64,000 nucleotides of DNA, from positions 1,116,001 through 1,180,000 of the forward strand of contig JABYQN010000006.1 in the NCBI GenBank assembly GCA_022606135.1. Direction: 5' to 3'. Below are positions 30,259-42,139 of this stretch, piece after piece (within the stretch, counting starts at the first letter, position 1; each line of letters begins with the position of its first letter). This DNA is from Fomes fomentarius. Its lineage: Eukaryota > Basidiomycota > Agaricomycetes > Polyporales > Polyporaceae. A model generated the notes under the pieces. The model had not been told where the DNA came from. It was given only the letters and a program-made list of their open reading frames with translations, and made no database searches. Both the position numbers and the translations under genes were made by a program.

Positions 30259-33200
30259 CTTCCCTTCCGGGCTCTGCTCTCCGGGTTGAACTCTCGCGGA
30301 GGTTTCCTACCTTCCGACGGCGCGTCCGAGAGTTCGTGTTCACACCCCGGACGTCAGGGAGTGTTTGGGCCTCGGAAGAAGCGAAGCAAGGGAGGGCCCA
30401 TCCCAGGGCAGCAGCTGATCTTCGAGATCATCGGCGAACGCGGGTGTGCCTCGACTGTGACTTGCAGTTAGGAGGGTATCGTGGGCATGAGTGGAACAAA
30501 GATAGGTCGGTGTTCGAACTCTGGTGCGGAACGGGCAAAAATACCTGCCAGCCTTGCGCTCCAGCAGGTATCAAAGGCAGGTGCGGCTCTGAGGAAGAGA
30601 TGGTCAATCACCCGTGCCGTCACCCGTGTGCGCTGACGGAGCGCCCGTACGATAGGTGCTGTGTATATATGTCCCTCCGCTAACCCCAGCTCTAATCCGA
30701 TACCATCTTCTGCCTTCGCTGCAATGCGTCACTCGCTCACAGCGCAGCCGCCGCCAGCCAGGAAATAGCAATAGTGCCGAGTCAGCTTCACCAGTCTGCG
30801 CGGGCTGCTTTGTCTAGAGGCGACATATGCGGAATTTCATGCTGCGTGCCTATGCAAGTATATTGCGATTGGCCTGGTTTCTCGCGTCCTGTCTGCTTCG
30901 TTGCGTTCTCGTCCCGTCTCTCTGCTCCTATCGTCCGTGTCTCGACGCGTTGACTAGGCCATATAGAGCGCGACATACCCCACGCCCACCTTCTTGGGAT
31001 CTGGGGTCCGCCCATTCACATCTCGCATCCTCTAGTCCTCCGGCCTACTCGTGCTTGGCCACGGACACGGTCGTGCAACACCCGCCCGGGATTGGGTCTG
31101 AGTCACTGATTTGTCCCCAACGTTCTCGCGTTGCGACGTCTCGAGCTTTCCAGAGGACTTATCGCGTCGCGCGTTACCCTAGACCGCTATCGGACGGACG
31201 GACATCCTCTAGGCTCCCTGCATGGCACTGTACATGTCCGCATACGCGCAACGCAGCTCTATTACGCGGACAATGCATATGGGACATCCCCCCTGCGAGC
31301 TGCGCCTGCAGCTCAGTCCATATCTCGATGCTCGGTGCAGGCGTAGCTGTAAGCATCACGTACCTCGATCGGGGTCCCAGCTTCTGCAGTTCTAGCATCA
31401 TCGACATCCTCCGCTGACACGCGCGCGCGGGCTCCGAGTCGCACACACTCTGTACGCGTATACGTATGCACCCCCACCGGAGACGGAAGGTGGGGCCCTC
31501 GGAGCTGCGGGAACGTACCTCGAACGTGTTCCGGCCAATTCACTTATTCCAACCTCCGCCCACACCCACTCCTCCGTCCCGCGTCCCGCGTCCTCCGCCC
31601 ACTTCACTCCTCCGTTCCGCGTCCTCCGTCCGAGGCCCCACACCCGTCCGTGGCCCGCGCTGCAGCTGACCCCAAGCCCTCTCGTCACCGGGTCGCGCTC
31701 TTGGAGCTTGCCTAATCTTCCGCGGTCTCGCGAGGTTGTTGCGCGAGCCGTGTGTTCCAGGTTCGTGTTCACTAGTACTGCTGCTCCGCCATGCGCTGCG
31801 CATCCTGCAGCAATCTGCACTAATGCCTGAGGCCCGAGGCTGCACCCCTGAATCCAAACCACCGGAATTTCGGCAACACCCACTGTGGCAACTGTGCACG
31901 GGTCTGGACAGAAGTTCCTAGTGTGGCTGCAGTCTGCAGCAGAGTTCTGCGTTCTCACCGCCCAGGCCAGTGGCCACAGTTCGGACCAGAGTTCAAACGT
32001 TCAAGTTCGCAGGCCGACTGGGGGCCCTGGGGGTTTCCGCGTATACGGCATGCAGCCACTGCGAGGCCACGAGACCGTTGCAGCCGATACTTCGCGAAGA
32101 TTGGGAAATAGCGCGCTAGCTCCCCTCATTTGTGAAGAAGGCCTTCGCGAGTTCGCGATCGTGAATCTCCTCCACGTCCACGAACCCGCCGCCGGTCTCA
32201 CTGTGTTCGAGACTCACGACTCACAATCAGCCACCTCGTAGAACTCGCACCCTCCCATACTCTCTCTCACTCTCGCTGCGGACCCCGAGTTAAGCGGAGT
32301 GGGCAGGCTCTAATTACAGTGCTTCGATGGAGTCGCGATGTGGGAGAAGCTCAGTGTCATATCTTGAGAGCCGGAACGCTCGTGTTGACGGGTGGAGTGA
32401 TGTTTCGTGAAGAACCATTATATATTACCTGTCTACGATACACGTACATACAGCGTAATGTACGATACACCGTTTGCGAACACTGTGATCGAAGCTACGC
32501 GTGTGCACAGAAGCCGAGGAGGGAGGGAGGGCATGCATGGGGAGGTATGGAAGCGAGCGATACTAATTGATCGAACGTATTCAATTGGGGTGGTGGGGAA
32601 TGGAATCAAGAAAGTCTGCGAAAACCACGAGACGAGGGGAAGAGGTGCAATGTGCAAACAAGAAGGCATGTACACTAACAATGACGAACGGGACGGACTG
32701 GAACGCAATGACGCAGGAGGCACGGGTGACGACGGAACCCAAAGCTGCGGTGGGATCAAGTGAACTAAGGCTTGACGGGGTGATCGGAAGATGCAGCAGC
32801 ACGATATAGTATGCTGCAGCCTGGAGGGTGCATGGGGGTGCGACAGAAGCAAGGGGTACTTGATGTCAGTGGGAATACTACGGAGAGAAAGTTACGATCG
32901 AGGTGGTCATGAGGTGGGAGTAAGAGCGAGAAGTTTCGGGAGACAACAATGACACAGCTGGGAGACGGGGTAGAGGGAAGGAACCGGAGCAGGGAGAGAC
33001 GGAGGAGGCACGGAATGGAGAACAGCAGCGATACATAAATGTACGATAGCGAAAGAGATGGGGCTAGAGTGGGTGGGGCAGATCATTAAGTATTAACGGA
33101 GACAAAAGTGCGTTAACCGAAGCGAACGACTGCGAGCAGCCTAGACTGATGCTCGGAGTCGATAATTTACGCGACCGTCTATTGGGGCGCAAAACAGAAA

Positions 33201-33618
33201 CAGCAAGAGCTGCGGTGATAATGTCTGGGCAAGAAGGGAAACGCGGCGCCGAAAAATATGGCCGCTGGTAGGCATAGCCGGGAAATCATCGACGCAGGGA
33301 CGCCGACAGGATTACGGGATAAGGGGTGGGACGGACGACAGCATGCATCAACGGATACTGTACTTTTTTAGCCGGATAAAGTTCGTAACGGGGACGTCAT
33401 AAAGCCGGGGCGTAGATGGATGACCACTCGCTCTTCGGCTGAGATTCGTGATGGAACACTTGAACGGATGACGGAAGTTGAAGGTCGGCCGATTGACCGA
33501 CTCCGCGCGAAAGGTAGAGGAGTGACGAAAGCGCTGGAGGACGCACCGACGCGGTTCGCAAGTCGAGACCTCGTCCTTCCCTGCTCCCCCAATCACGCAT
33601 AATCTCCGCGCACGGAAA
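30259..33618. other. 3.4 kb stretch without a recognisable gene
   Basis: This is the longest unassigned interval. Open frames up to about 196 codons occur on both strands (for instance 30827-31417 + and 31398-31958 -), but they are Arg/Pro/Ser-rich, overlap each other and show no domain or splice partners. A short tandem repeat lies at 31553-31624. From about 32500 to 33300 the + strand is strongly purine-rich, which may be the 3' flank of the minus-strand F-box-like gene. No transposon ends, tRNA or rRNA were seen. It could hold a non-coding transcript. Confidence 0.5.
31553..31624. repeat. Two imperfect tandem copies of a 30-40 bp C-rich unit
   Basis: Both copies start CCTCCGCCCAC and contain CACTCCTCCGT(C/T)CCGCGTCC. 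The second copy is shorter by about seven bases. No coding role evident. Confidence 0.7.
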
Positions 33619-34865
33619 CTAATACGACCACTCCAAATATGCTCCGTCAAAGTCGTAATCAGGATCTGCATGAACCTCCTCCTCGTCAATGTCGGGCGGC
33701 GGAACCACAACAGCACGCGGTGTGACAGGCGGGGAAATCCACTCTTTCTCCTGGGATTTCACCGGAGATGATGTCTCCTTGGGGCGGGATTGCCAATGGA
33801 TGCCTGCCAACTCGAACGTAGCGAGGCGCGGGAGGGTGGAGAGTGTCGACGCAATGCGTGAGTAGAACGCCTGAGAATGCGCGCAGGGCGGGTCTGAGTC
33901 AGCTTTCTCGTACTTGTGTCAGACATTCTGAGAAGACGTACCATGTCGGGCAGGTCCCACAGCGCGCGCGTTGTCATGAGGCGCAGACATACAAGGTTCG
34001 GGAACGCGATCGCGAGAGCCTCGAGGAGCTGCGCAGGGGCCGCGCTTGTCATGGCGCTCAACACTTGCAACTGCGAATCTGCTCCCGGGGCGTGATCGGT
34101 AGTGGCATGCTGTGTTGTTTGGCGCGACATCGCCTCGTAGTCTGTCGGAGCGTCCTCGGCGTGAATGAGGTTAAGGGTGAGGTCTCCGGAGAGGAGGACG
34201 ACCTTGAGGGGGCGGGATACGAGGGTGGGAAGAAGGAGGGCGGGACCAGTGTATGCTTCGAGAAGGGGAATGTGTGAGGAGGGAATGTGAAGGTGCTGTG
34301 GGGCAGGGGGAGGCTCAGATTCGGGGTCCGGGTTTGAGGAGAAAGATGAAAGGGTAAGGGAGATAAGAGATGAAACCTGGCCAAGGAAAGAGGCAAGGTG
34401 CGCGTCGAGCGGGAAGTTGCAGGTCAGATGCTCGAGACGCGGGTAGAACGCGGACCCGGAAACGGGGACCTCACCCGTCTTCTGGCCAGTCTCGACCTGA
34501 GGTGGTGAGAGGATCCAGCTGGAGGAAGCGTCGACATATAGCGCGAGACTGTTGATGTTTGTCATGAGTCGCAGTGCGCGTTGGAGAGCTTCGTACGTCG
34601 GCTGAGTCGCCGGGTCGACATCGGCGAGATGGACGGAGAGTGAGCGGACGTGGAGGGCGAGGTCAGTGCGGGCGGCGAGAAGCGGGATGAGGGAGAGGTT
34701 GTGGGCGTAGTCGGAGAGAGATAGGTGGCGATAGAGAAGGCGAGTGGCACTTGGGTTGAGGGCAGAACATGTCCTGGCTGCGGCGGCGAGGGCGGCGGGG
34801 GCGGGGATGAGGGGAGCAAGGACGGCGTCGAGGAGCTCGACTGGGAGGACAGCAAGAGCAGACAT
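33619..34865 (-). CDS. F-box-like/leucine-rich hypothetical protein
   Basis: The N-terminus MSALAVLPVELLDAVLAPLI, followed by Ala-rich residues and TCSALNPSATRLLYRHLSL, fits the F-box-like start common in basidiomycete proteins (LPxEL...I followed by a C..L position). The middle holds Leu-rich segments (LHVRSLSVHLADVDP, LEHLTCNFPLDAHLASF, LVCLRLMTTRALWDLPDM) suggesting an irregular LRR scaffold. An intron removes about 70 bp after DLPDM, and the last exon reads STLPRLATFELAGIHWQ and ends in an acidic tail DPDYDFDGAYLEWSY. F-box proteins act as substrate adaptors of SCF ubiquitin ligases; that role here is inferred. A longer in-frame N-terminus exists (from 35072) but it lacks conservation and was not used. 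Confidence 0.68.
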
Positions 34866-35965
34866 GGATGCGGCGCAGGAAAGATGACGACAAAGAAAGC
34901 GAAGGGTGTTATATACGCGGCAAAGAAGCACAGGACGTGGGCTGGGAGGGCCCGTGGAGAAGAAGTGAGGTTTATAGGAAAGAGAAGAAACGGAAAATCG
35001 GGGGACCCTCTCTCTCGGACACAAGCGCAGAAGACACGGACGGATATGAGTTGTGTGCCACTCACCCATCAACGCCTACTTTATCGCCCAGACGATCCTC
35101 CTCCTACACGTGATCCCTCCAACTGCCCGTCCTCTCCAGTCCAATCACCCCAACCTGACAGTCCGGGCCTGGCTCTCCCTCCTCCCTTCTCAGTTCTTCT
35201 CACTCTTTCCGACATCCCTCCACGCCTCCTGCTTCAAGCTTCCAACACGTTCCTCCTGCCAACTGTCAGGCCGCTTCGTGTATTGCATCATCACCACCAC
35301 CCCTGCAATCACTGTACATGTGTGCTCTCGTATTCACAATACGCCCGACCACAGCCTCACACATCTTCCGATTCCGTCTCCCCCACGCCCGCCGCTCGCT
35401 TTTGTGCCTCTGCACACAGCTCCAACAGACGTCAACGTGACAGACGCATACACAAAGCGCTCTCGTCCGGAACCAGCTCGAAGTGAGCCAGAAGCCTGAG
35501 CCTTCCTTCTCTCGCCGAACGGCCATACACTAGCCTCTAATGTCGCTCGTACACTTCCCGTACGTCATGCTCCTGCTTTCTCCCACATCTTCACGCACGC
35601 CTCTCTCCCACCTCGTACCATCTCACGCAATCTCCAGTCCTGTCTATCGAGCCTCGGCGTGTCCTCGCACTAGCTGTACAGATATTGCCCTGAACTATAC
35701 GTGTATCCTATCGTAACGTAAATAGAACAGCGTTCTTCCGACATGACTGATAGAGTCCGCGCCCCTGAACTTCCTACACACATCTAGTCGCGAGTGCATC
35801 CTGAGCCAGTACGCGCGTCGCGTCGAGACTCGACCCATTTGCCGTGGTCGCGTCTTGGCCCGTCGGCGTCTCCATCACGTGTCCGCGCTCCTTTCGCGAT
35901 TCGACTGCGTTGGCGGAAATCTCTACTCACCACCGTCGCCATCTCCTAGCGACTCGCAACCCACC
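34866..35965. other. Divergent intergenic region, F-box-like gene and bL19m
   Basis: A 1.1 kb interval whose + strand is strongly pyrimidine-rich between about 35090 and 35640. Long open frames here reflect this base bias (Pro/Ser/His/Thr-rich) and I do not consider them genes. It should contain both promoters. Confidence 0.5.
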
Positions 35966-36490
35966 ATGCTCAACGCGTTCCGAAGATGCGGCCAGAGGCT
36001 CATGTCCACTACGGCACAGCCGTATCCCTTCTCGAACGTCGCCATCATCCCCCCGTCAATCGTGCCAGCACCAGAGCCGACAAAGGCTGGCAAGGGGCTC
36101 ATGCCATTCCTCACCCAACGCCTCCTCACCCCAGAGAAGCGTGAGCTCCTCGCACGCTTTGGGAAGAAGCACCCACAGCGCATCCTCCCCGGGACCGTCC
36201 TGCAGGTGGCGACAAAGCACGCCCCGACGACATTCACGGGCGTGCTCCTCTCAATACGACGACGCGGCTCGGACACGTCGATCCTCCTCCGCAACATCAT
36301 CAACCGCACGGGCGTCGAGGTGCAATACTTTGTGTGCTCGCCGCACGTCAAGGACATCAAGGTCTTGATGCGTGCGGGCGGGAAGGGCACCGACGGCAGA
36401 GCGGGTGCGCGGATGCGCAGGGCCAAGCTGTTCTACTTGCGCGACTCACCAGATAAGATGACGGCCATCTCGGCGGGGATGCGCAAGTAG
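35966..36490 (+). CDS. MRPL19: Mitochondrial large-subunit ribosomal protein bL19m
   Basis: An intronless gene of 174 codons, unusual among its intron-rich neighbours. The N-terminus MLNAFRRCGQRLMSTTAQ is a typical matrix presequence. The L19 domain spans about residues 70-150: PGTVLQVATKHAPTTFTGVL, LSIRRRGSDTSILLRNIINR, TGVEVQYFVCSPHVKDIKVL. The tail is basic. The start was placed at the presequence ATG. An upstream in-frame start at 35855 would add 37 residues with no targeting features. It belongs to the mitoribosome large subunit at the interface with the small subunit. Confidence 0.92.
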   Translation: MLNAFRRCGQRLMSTTAQPYPFSNVAIIPPSIVPAPEPTKAGKGLMPFLTQRLLTPEKRELLARFGKKHPQRILPGTVLQVATKHAPTTFTGVLLSIRRRGSDTSILLRNIINRTGVEVQYFVCSPHVKDIKVLMRAGGKGTDGRAGARMRRAKLFYLRDSPDKMTAISAGMRK

Positions 36491-38509
36491 AGCGGAAGGG
36501 GACGGGTTGGGGGCGCCGGTTGTGGGCGAGTTGGGGGAGGAGAAGCTGGCGAAGTTGCTATGCGAGGAAGGTGCAGAGCTGCGCGAGTCTGTCTGTTTGG
36601 GATGACAGGAAGTGGGCTGCGAGACGCAGTAGGATGTGGGAGGTGGGATCGCGGGTGCGGGAGCCAACAATGGGGATCGAGCGCACTGAGCAAGGTACGT
36701 GTGCTGTAGAGCTCTGGTTCTCGTTCGCTCGCTGACGTTTGGGGCACGAATTTGTTGCTCTGGCGTTGGATGACCGGGCCTGTCTCCCATTTGCTCGCCC
36801 ACTCATTCGTCTTCCCATTCGTCCGTGGACTGGATGCGTTTTGTGCTTCCGCTTCCGGCTGGTCGTTCGTTCGGACGTCGCATCCGACTCGTCCGGTGTG
36901 TGCGTCTGTGCGTCTGCTCTCCTGGCCGCTTAGGCTCTGCAGTGTGGGAGCGCACGCCCGGAGAACCCGTTATATTACTGAATACCGAATACACCGCTAC
37001 ACTCGCGCATCAGCTCTACAGCGTGCAAAATAATCATCGTCGCAGCTCAAAACGGCCGGGTGAGCATATTTGTGAGCGCAAGGGGACGCTTCCAATCTCG
37101 AACCCTTGGACACTTCGCAACGGTCGCCGGGCGTGCGATGTACACCCGTCTCAGCGCTCGTGAGTCCTTTCTGTTCGGCCTGTGTAGGAATGCAATTGTG
37201 TCCGGTGACCAGATCCCAGTGGGTCACGTACATTCCGTTTGTGGGGTTCCCTTGCTAAAGCCGTCCAGAGATCGATTAGATTCGCCCCGGGATTCATTGT
37301 CGCCATGCTCAGTCGAAGACGTTGATATTCCGTGGAGCCGTTTTGCTGGGACTCGCACACCGGAGCCGAGGGAGCGTGAACGTGTATATGGCCAAGTGGG
37401 ACATGCACATGAAGAGCACTGGAGGTGGGTGTGCAATGCGTGCAGGATGGAGCCAAGCCTTATAAGGCTGGTACTGAATTGAGAAGTGCGGAGAGTTCCC
37501 GTCGCCTGAGCTCAAGTGTGCTCATGAGATTGGTAAGAGATGTCAACGGGGAGGTGAGATTGCCGCAGAAAGGGTTTACTTGAGCTTCCTGCCATGATTC
37601 AATTATGCTTCCGCGGCCGATCGATGGCTCCCTTGTGCTTGGAAGGTATCCAGGACGAGTATCACGATCGGAAACGCACCTCCCGATGCAGTGCGGGGTA
37701 GGTCATCGCTCTGACGTCTCTCCTCGTCCCGTTGTTTTGCAGGGTAGCGTCTTCGACGCTTGTGACGCCAGAACGGTATTGGTTGATATGAGCGCGCAGG
37801 CGGTCGGTCGGACGTCGGAAACCTGGTGGGACGAGTAGAGGCACATCGGTAGGCGATGTGAGTACTTAGAGCGCAGCGGCAGGGCTTGCACCGAAGAATG
37901 GACGGAGACCGTGAGGGCAGCTTCGAGTGGGTAGCGGTCTCAAAGAGGCCGTAGAAGTAGTGCTACAGAGTCATTGAAAGAAGTGTGGTGAAGCTCGAGA
38001 GGGTAGTTCGTGTGCTTACGCGCGTATGCTGGTCTCTTCTGCCGCACAACGAGGACTCAGGCGCAGCGAGCGTGTCAGGTCGCCTTGGTGGGAGGCGATG
38101 TCGTCCGTCCCGAACGCTCCGACGTCTGTCTAGGGAGTGATTCTGTGTGGCAGCCGGGCTGATCGTGGGTTTCCTAGTCCCATGCGGTGCGCTGCTGGAG
38201 AAGAATTGGCCGGGCGCGCGACGGCCGCTGGGCACACCCGACTCCGCTCGACGTCGGGAGCCGCGGTCTGCGAGCATTTTCTGTGAGCGCAGCAATTGCA
38301 AAAGCCGGGAAGGCAAAGGAAGACTAAGCAGTAATACTAAAGCGTTAGCGGCAGTAGGTGGTCATTAGAGAGTCATTACATGGAGCTTTGGCGCCAGGCA
38401 CGGCGTCGAGCGGGACGATCTGGGAGAGATCTTGGAGAGACTCGGGTTCTTGTACCGTGCCACCGCTCGAGCACTACACTTTCATATATACTCTCTCTGT
38501 CCTTCAACC
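36491..38509. other. 2.0 kb intergenic stretch, no gene recognised
   Basis: Between bL19m and the Zn2Cys6 factor. Open frames are short and biased (Arg/Ser-rich on both strands). A TATA-like CATATATA at about 38483-38490 lies just upstream of the transcription factor ATG. A long, regulated promoter would fit a transcription factor gene. Nothing else identified. Confidence 0.5.
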
Positions 38510-41500
38510 ATGACCACAGAGACAAATCCGTCGCCCGATTCCACCGACAACCCTCTCCCTACTACCCTTACTACGACGTCCATGACAATACAACACCCGC
38601 CCAAGAAGAAGCGGGTCGACGACCAGCTGCCTCCCGACATCGGCCTCAAGCCCGTCCAGCTCCAGCGCAGGCGAGTCTGGCGTGCATGTGAATCCTGCCG
38701 GTAAGTCCTCCATGATCGTCGCCTCCCCAACATGTCCTCGACCACCCCCTCCATCCGTTCCGACCGCTCTCCGTCCCTCGCCTTCCCTCGCCTTCCCAGG
38801 CCCGATCTGATCACATACGTTCTGCTTCTCTCGTCCAGACGCAAGAAGATCAAGTGCGACGGCGTGGAGCCCACATGCTCCCAGTGCTCGGCCTCCAAGA
38901 GCCAGTGTACGTGGCTGCAGACCAAAGACAGGGCCGCTTTGAGCAGACAGTAAGCAATTTGTTATCTCCATTCCATATCGTCTGCTCTATTCCCGCATGC
39001 TCACTTCTTCGTTCGTAGCTATGTCCAGGAGCTCGAAGCCCGTCTCCTGCATATGGAGACCCTCTTTCATCAGCTTGCACCAATACTTGACCAAGTCAGT
39101 CAGTCTACTGGCCTTGATCTCACCGCACTCGCATCTGCTGCCAATCAGCAATCATCCGCTCCCTCTATAGCGGCGTCAGTGCCCGAAGTCCTTCAGTCGA
39201 TCCTTCCGCGTATCCGGGAAGGCCAAGTCATACAGAACGGAGTGGATAGTCGCAGCACAAGCGGCCAAGGGTCCGACTACGACGACCCTGCCGTGAAGAT
39301 TGAAGACGACGTCTCCGATGCCTTCGGCCAGCTTGCACTGGACGAGCACGGCCATTTACACTGGATAGGGAAGTCTTCCACCATGACGCTGATTCAGCGA
39401 CTCCGCGAGGCGACCACGTCGCCCCTCCACCGTGTCTCCCCGATGGAGGAGGATCCGCTCGCCCCCGGGCCAAGCGTGAACAAGCTATATTTTCCAGCGA
39501 GCGTGTACTTTGGCAAGGTCAGGGCGCTCCCGAAGCCCGAGGAAGTCGAATACCCGGAACGCGATCTTGCAGACAAACTAGTGCGTCATAGCCCTTGTTT
39601 CATATTCTCCATTCCAATGTGGAGACATGCTGAATCGGCCTGCTATCAGGTTGACGCATACTTTGCACGTTTCCACTTCTTGATGCCCGTTCTGGACAAG
39701 CCGGATTTTATGCGCCGGTACAGATATCTCATGGACCACCAGGCGGATGCACACTTCGTCCGGTCCAACGCGCCGTTTGTGGCGCTCGCGTGCGCAGTGT
39801 TCGCCGTGGCTTCCCGCTTCGTGGAGGATCCCCGCCTGACCTCGACAGATAATCGCGACGAAGCCGGCATGGGCATGGTTTATCACGAACGGTACGTCTC
39901 TTCTGTTTGCGGTGTCTTCGCGGTTTCTGTAGAAGGAACTGATTATGGTTCATCTAATACAGTGCGCTTATCTTGCACTACATCAGTGGTGCCTCAACGC
40001 AGGTCGAGCATGTCCAGTGCTTCTTGTTGATGTCTTCTTTCCTCTGTTCGGTCAACTGCCTTCCACAAGCGTGGCTGCTGGTCGGACAGGCCGTCCGCGC
40101 TGCGCAAGACATCGGTCTTCACGTGAGTAGCCTGCTCTACCTCATCGATGTCCCGTGTTCATCCCTTGCCTTCCAAAGCGTTCTCCGAGAAGGCTCACAA
40201 TCCCCCGGTCGAGAAGGAGACCCGTCGCAAGATCTGGTGGGGCGTGTACACGCTCGACCGGATGCTTGCGCTCGCTCTTGGCCGACCCCTGGCGATCGAA
40301 GATGCGGACTGCGACGTGGAGATTCCCGTCGAGCTCGACGATGAACTACTCCCGCAATATTTCGCAGGCGCACTCATGCCGCAGGGACAGATCTCGCTTA
40401 TGCGAGGATTTGTCGAACTCATCTCACTCTACAAGATCGCCGGGCGGGTTTTACGTGAGGTCTATGCTCTAGACAAGACCAAGGACAACCTGGAGATGGA
40501 CAAGCGTGCTGAGCTCCACCGGTCCGTAGAGGCGCTCGATCGAACCCTCAACAAGTGGTGTGACGACCTTCCTGCGGTTTTCAAGTCCAATCCGACGACC
40601 GAGAAGCAGGTGTCCATGGCAGCCGTCCTTTGCAGCCACTATTACTCGATTCTGACGACCCTGCACCGCAACTTCATTCCAGTCAAGGGCGAGCAGCCCT
40701 TGGCTCCGCGATCCACGGCTAAGGCCGTCTCGACTGCTCGTGCTTGTGTCCGCCTTGCGCCCTCCATCAAGAACGTCGTTCCTCCGAGCCATCACCTCGC
40801 GTTTTTCATTCAAAACCTTTTCAGCTCCGCGGTCATCATCCTCCTCTACGCAATGCATACGTCTGAGCCTCAGGCGTCCCAGGCGGCGCTCGAAGAGGCG
40901 CGAAGCTGTCTCGCGGTGCTTGAGTCCTGGGAGGGACACTGGCCCGGGGCCCGAAAGTGCAAGGAACTGCTCGAGGACCTTGCTGCGAAAGCCAGCGAGG
41001 CAATCAGGGCAGCCGCGAATGGCGTGCCGCGGGGTTCAATATCTGAGCCTTCTTCGTATGCTACCGCCGGCCCATCGGCTCAGTCTCCGTCGACTTCTGC
41101 AATGCCCTCTGACGGCCGCTCGCGCGTCACCTCTGCGTCAATACCGGGCCCGGTTTCCGAACGACTAATCAAGGGCAGGCCTCGACGGGATCGGTCGCGT
41201 GACGTGCCCTTGTCGCCTCGCAATGCGCATGCGCCCTCGCAATTCCGCTCGGACTGTGAGTACTGCGGCTTCTGTGTCTTCGTTCGGGGAGATCAGCCGT
41301 TATTGCCTAATTCGTACCATGTGATACTGACGTGCGAGCTTCTCCGCACAGCGCTGCGTGCCCGGTCGACGTCCCGAAAGCGACCACATGACGAGGACTT
41401 GTTTCAGGACCAGTACGGCAACGGCGGAATGGGCCTTCCTAGCTCATATCCTGGGCGTTCGACGCTCATCGCGAACATGAGCGCGCACAGTTCTCCGGTG

Positions 41501-42139
41501 TCTGTCAACAGCCACCCCTCGCCCCCAGGCCCGTCGCACTCCTCGATCGACGCTAATGAGACGAGCCCTCGTTCTATGCAACCCACGTCGTCGTATGTCG
41601 CCTCGCTCAACCTCCCACAGTCGCCCACGGTGCAGATCCCGGGTCAGCGGTACGATTACGAGTATAGTCTAGCGAGCCCATCTGACAGGTGGGCGAGCCC
41701 TGCGGTCGATGCGAACGAGCTCAAGTTCTTCCCATCGGGTTCCCAGCAGCAGCAGAACCCATTTGGACATGGTCACTCGAGGAGCTTCTCTGGCCAGCTC
41801 CCAGGGCTTGACACGACGTCCCCGTATATGGCCGGGTTTGGCGATGACTTCGGCAGTGGGATGAACTTCTCACCTGCACCACCGACAGGTGGAACGGGCA
41901 CGACTCCTCCGTCGTCTGGCTTTGCGGCGCCAGGGCTTCCGTTCCACGGCCTGGACTACATACGCAATTACAACCCTGCTTCTGGGGGCGCTGGCGCTGG
42001 TCCGTCGTACGTCAACGACCCAGAGCAGTACTGGCAGAGCTCGCTGGATTCGTTCACGGTTGACCCCGAGATCGCATTCACGCTCGGAGGTGACTTCACC
42101 ACCGATGGGTCGTCTGGCCAGCCGTGGGGCAGTAATTGA
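38510..42139 (+). CDS. Zn2Cys6 fungal-specific transcription factor
   Basis: The N-terminus contains PPKKKRVDD, very similar to a classical nuclear localisation signal. The Zn2Cys6 cluster follows as CESCRRKKIKCDGVEPTC-SQC-SASKSQC (spacing C-x2-C-x6-C-x6-C-x2-C-x6-C), split by an intron between CESC-R and RKKIKC, then a short coiled-coil dimerisation stretch (YVQELEARLLHMETLFHQLA). The fungal_trans domain is in the middle: VDAYFARFHFLMPVLDKPDF, LLMSSFLCSVNCLPQAWLLV, GQAVRAAQDIGLH, KETRRKIWWGVYTLDRMLAL and ALGRPLAIEDADCDVEIPVE. The C-terminal 350 residues are Ser/Pro/Gly-rich and include a likely activation region ending QPWGSN. Total roughly 1,050 residues. Target genes cannot be told from sequence. 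Confidence 0.9.

Noticed and set aside
30827..31417. 196-codon open frame on the + strand
   Set aside because: Composition is Arg/Ser/Pro/Cys-rich with no domain, it overlaps other frames of similar length, and no splice partner supports it.
34866..35072. Longer N-terminus of the F-box-like protein (extra 69 residues)
   Set aside because: The extension is Ser/Leu/Pro-rich leader-like sequence, while MSALAVLPVEL is where F-box-like domains normally begin.
37085..37110. tRNA-like T-arm on the minus strand (GGGTTCGAG)
   Set aside because: The stem pairing fails for a seven-base loop, and no D-arm or acceptor stem is found at the right distance.
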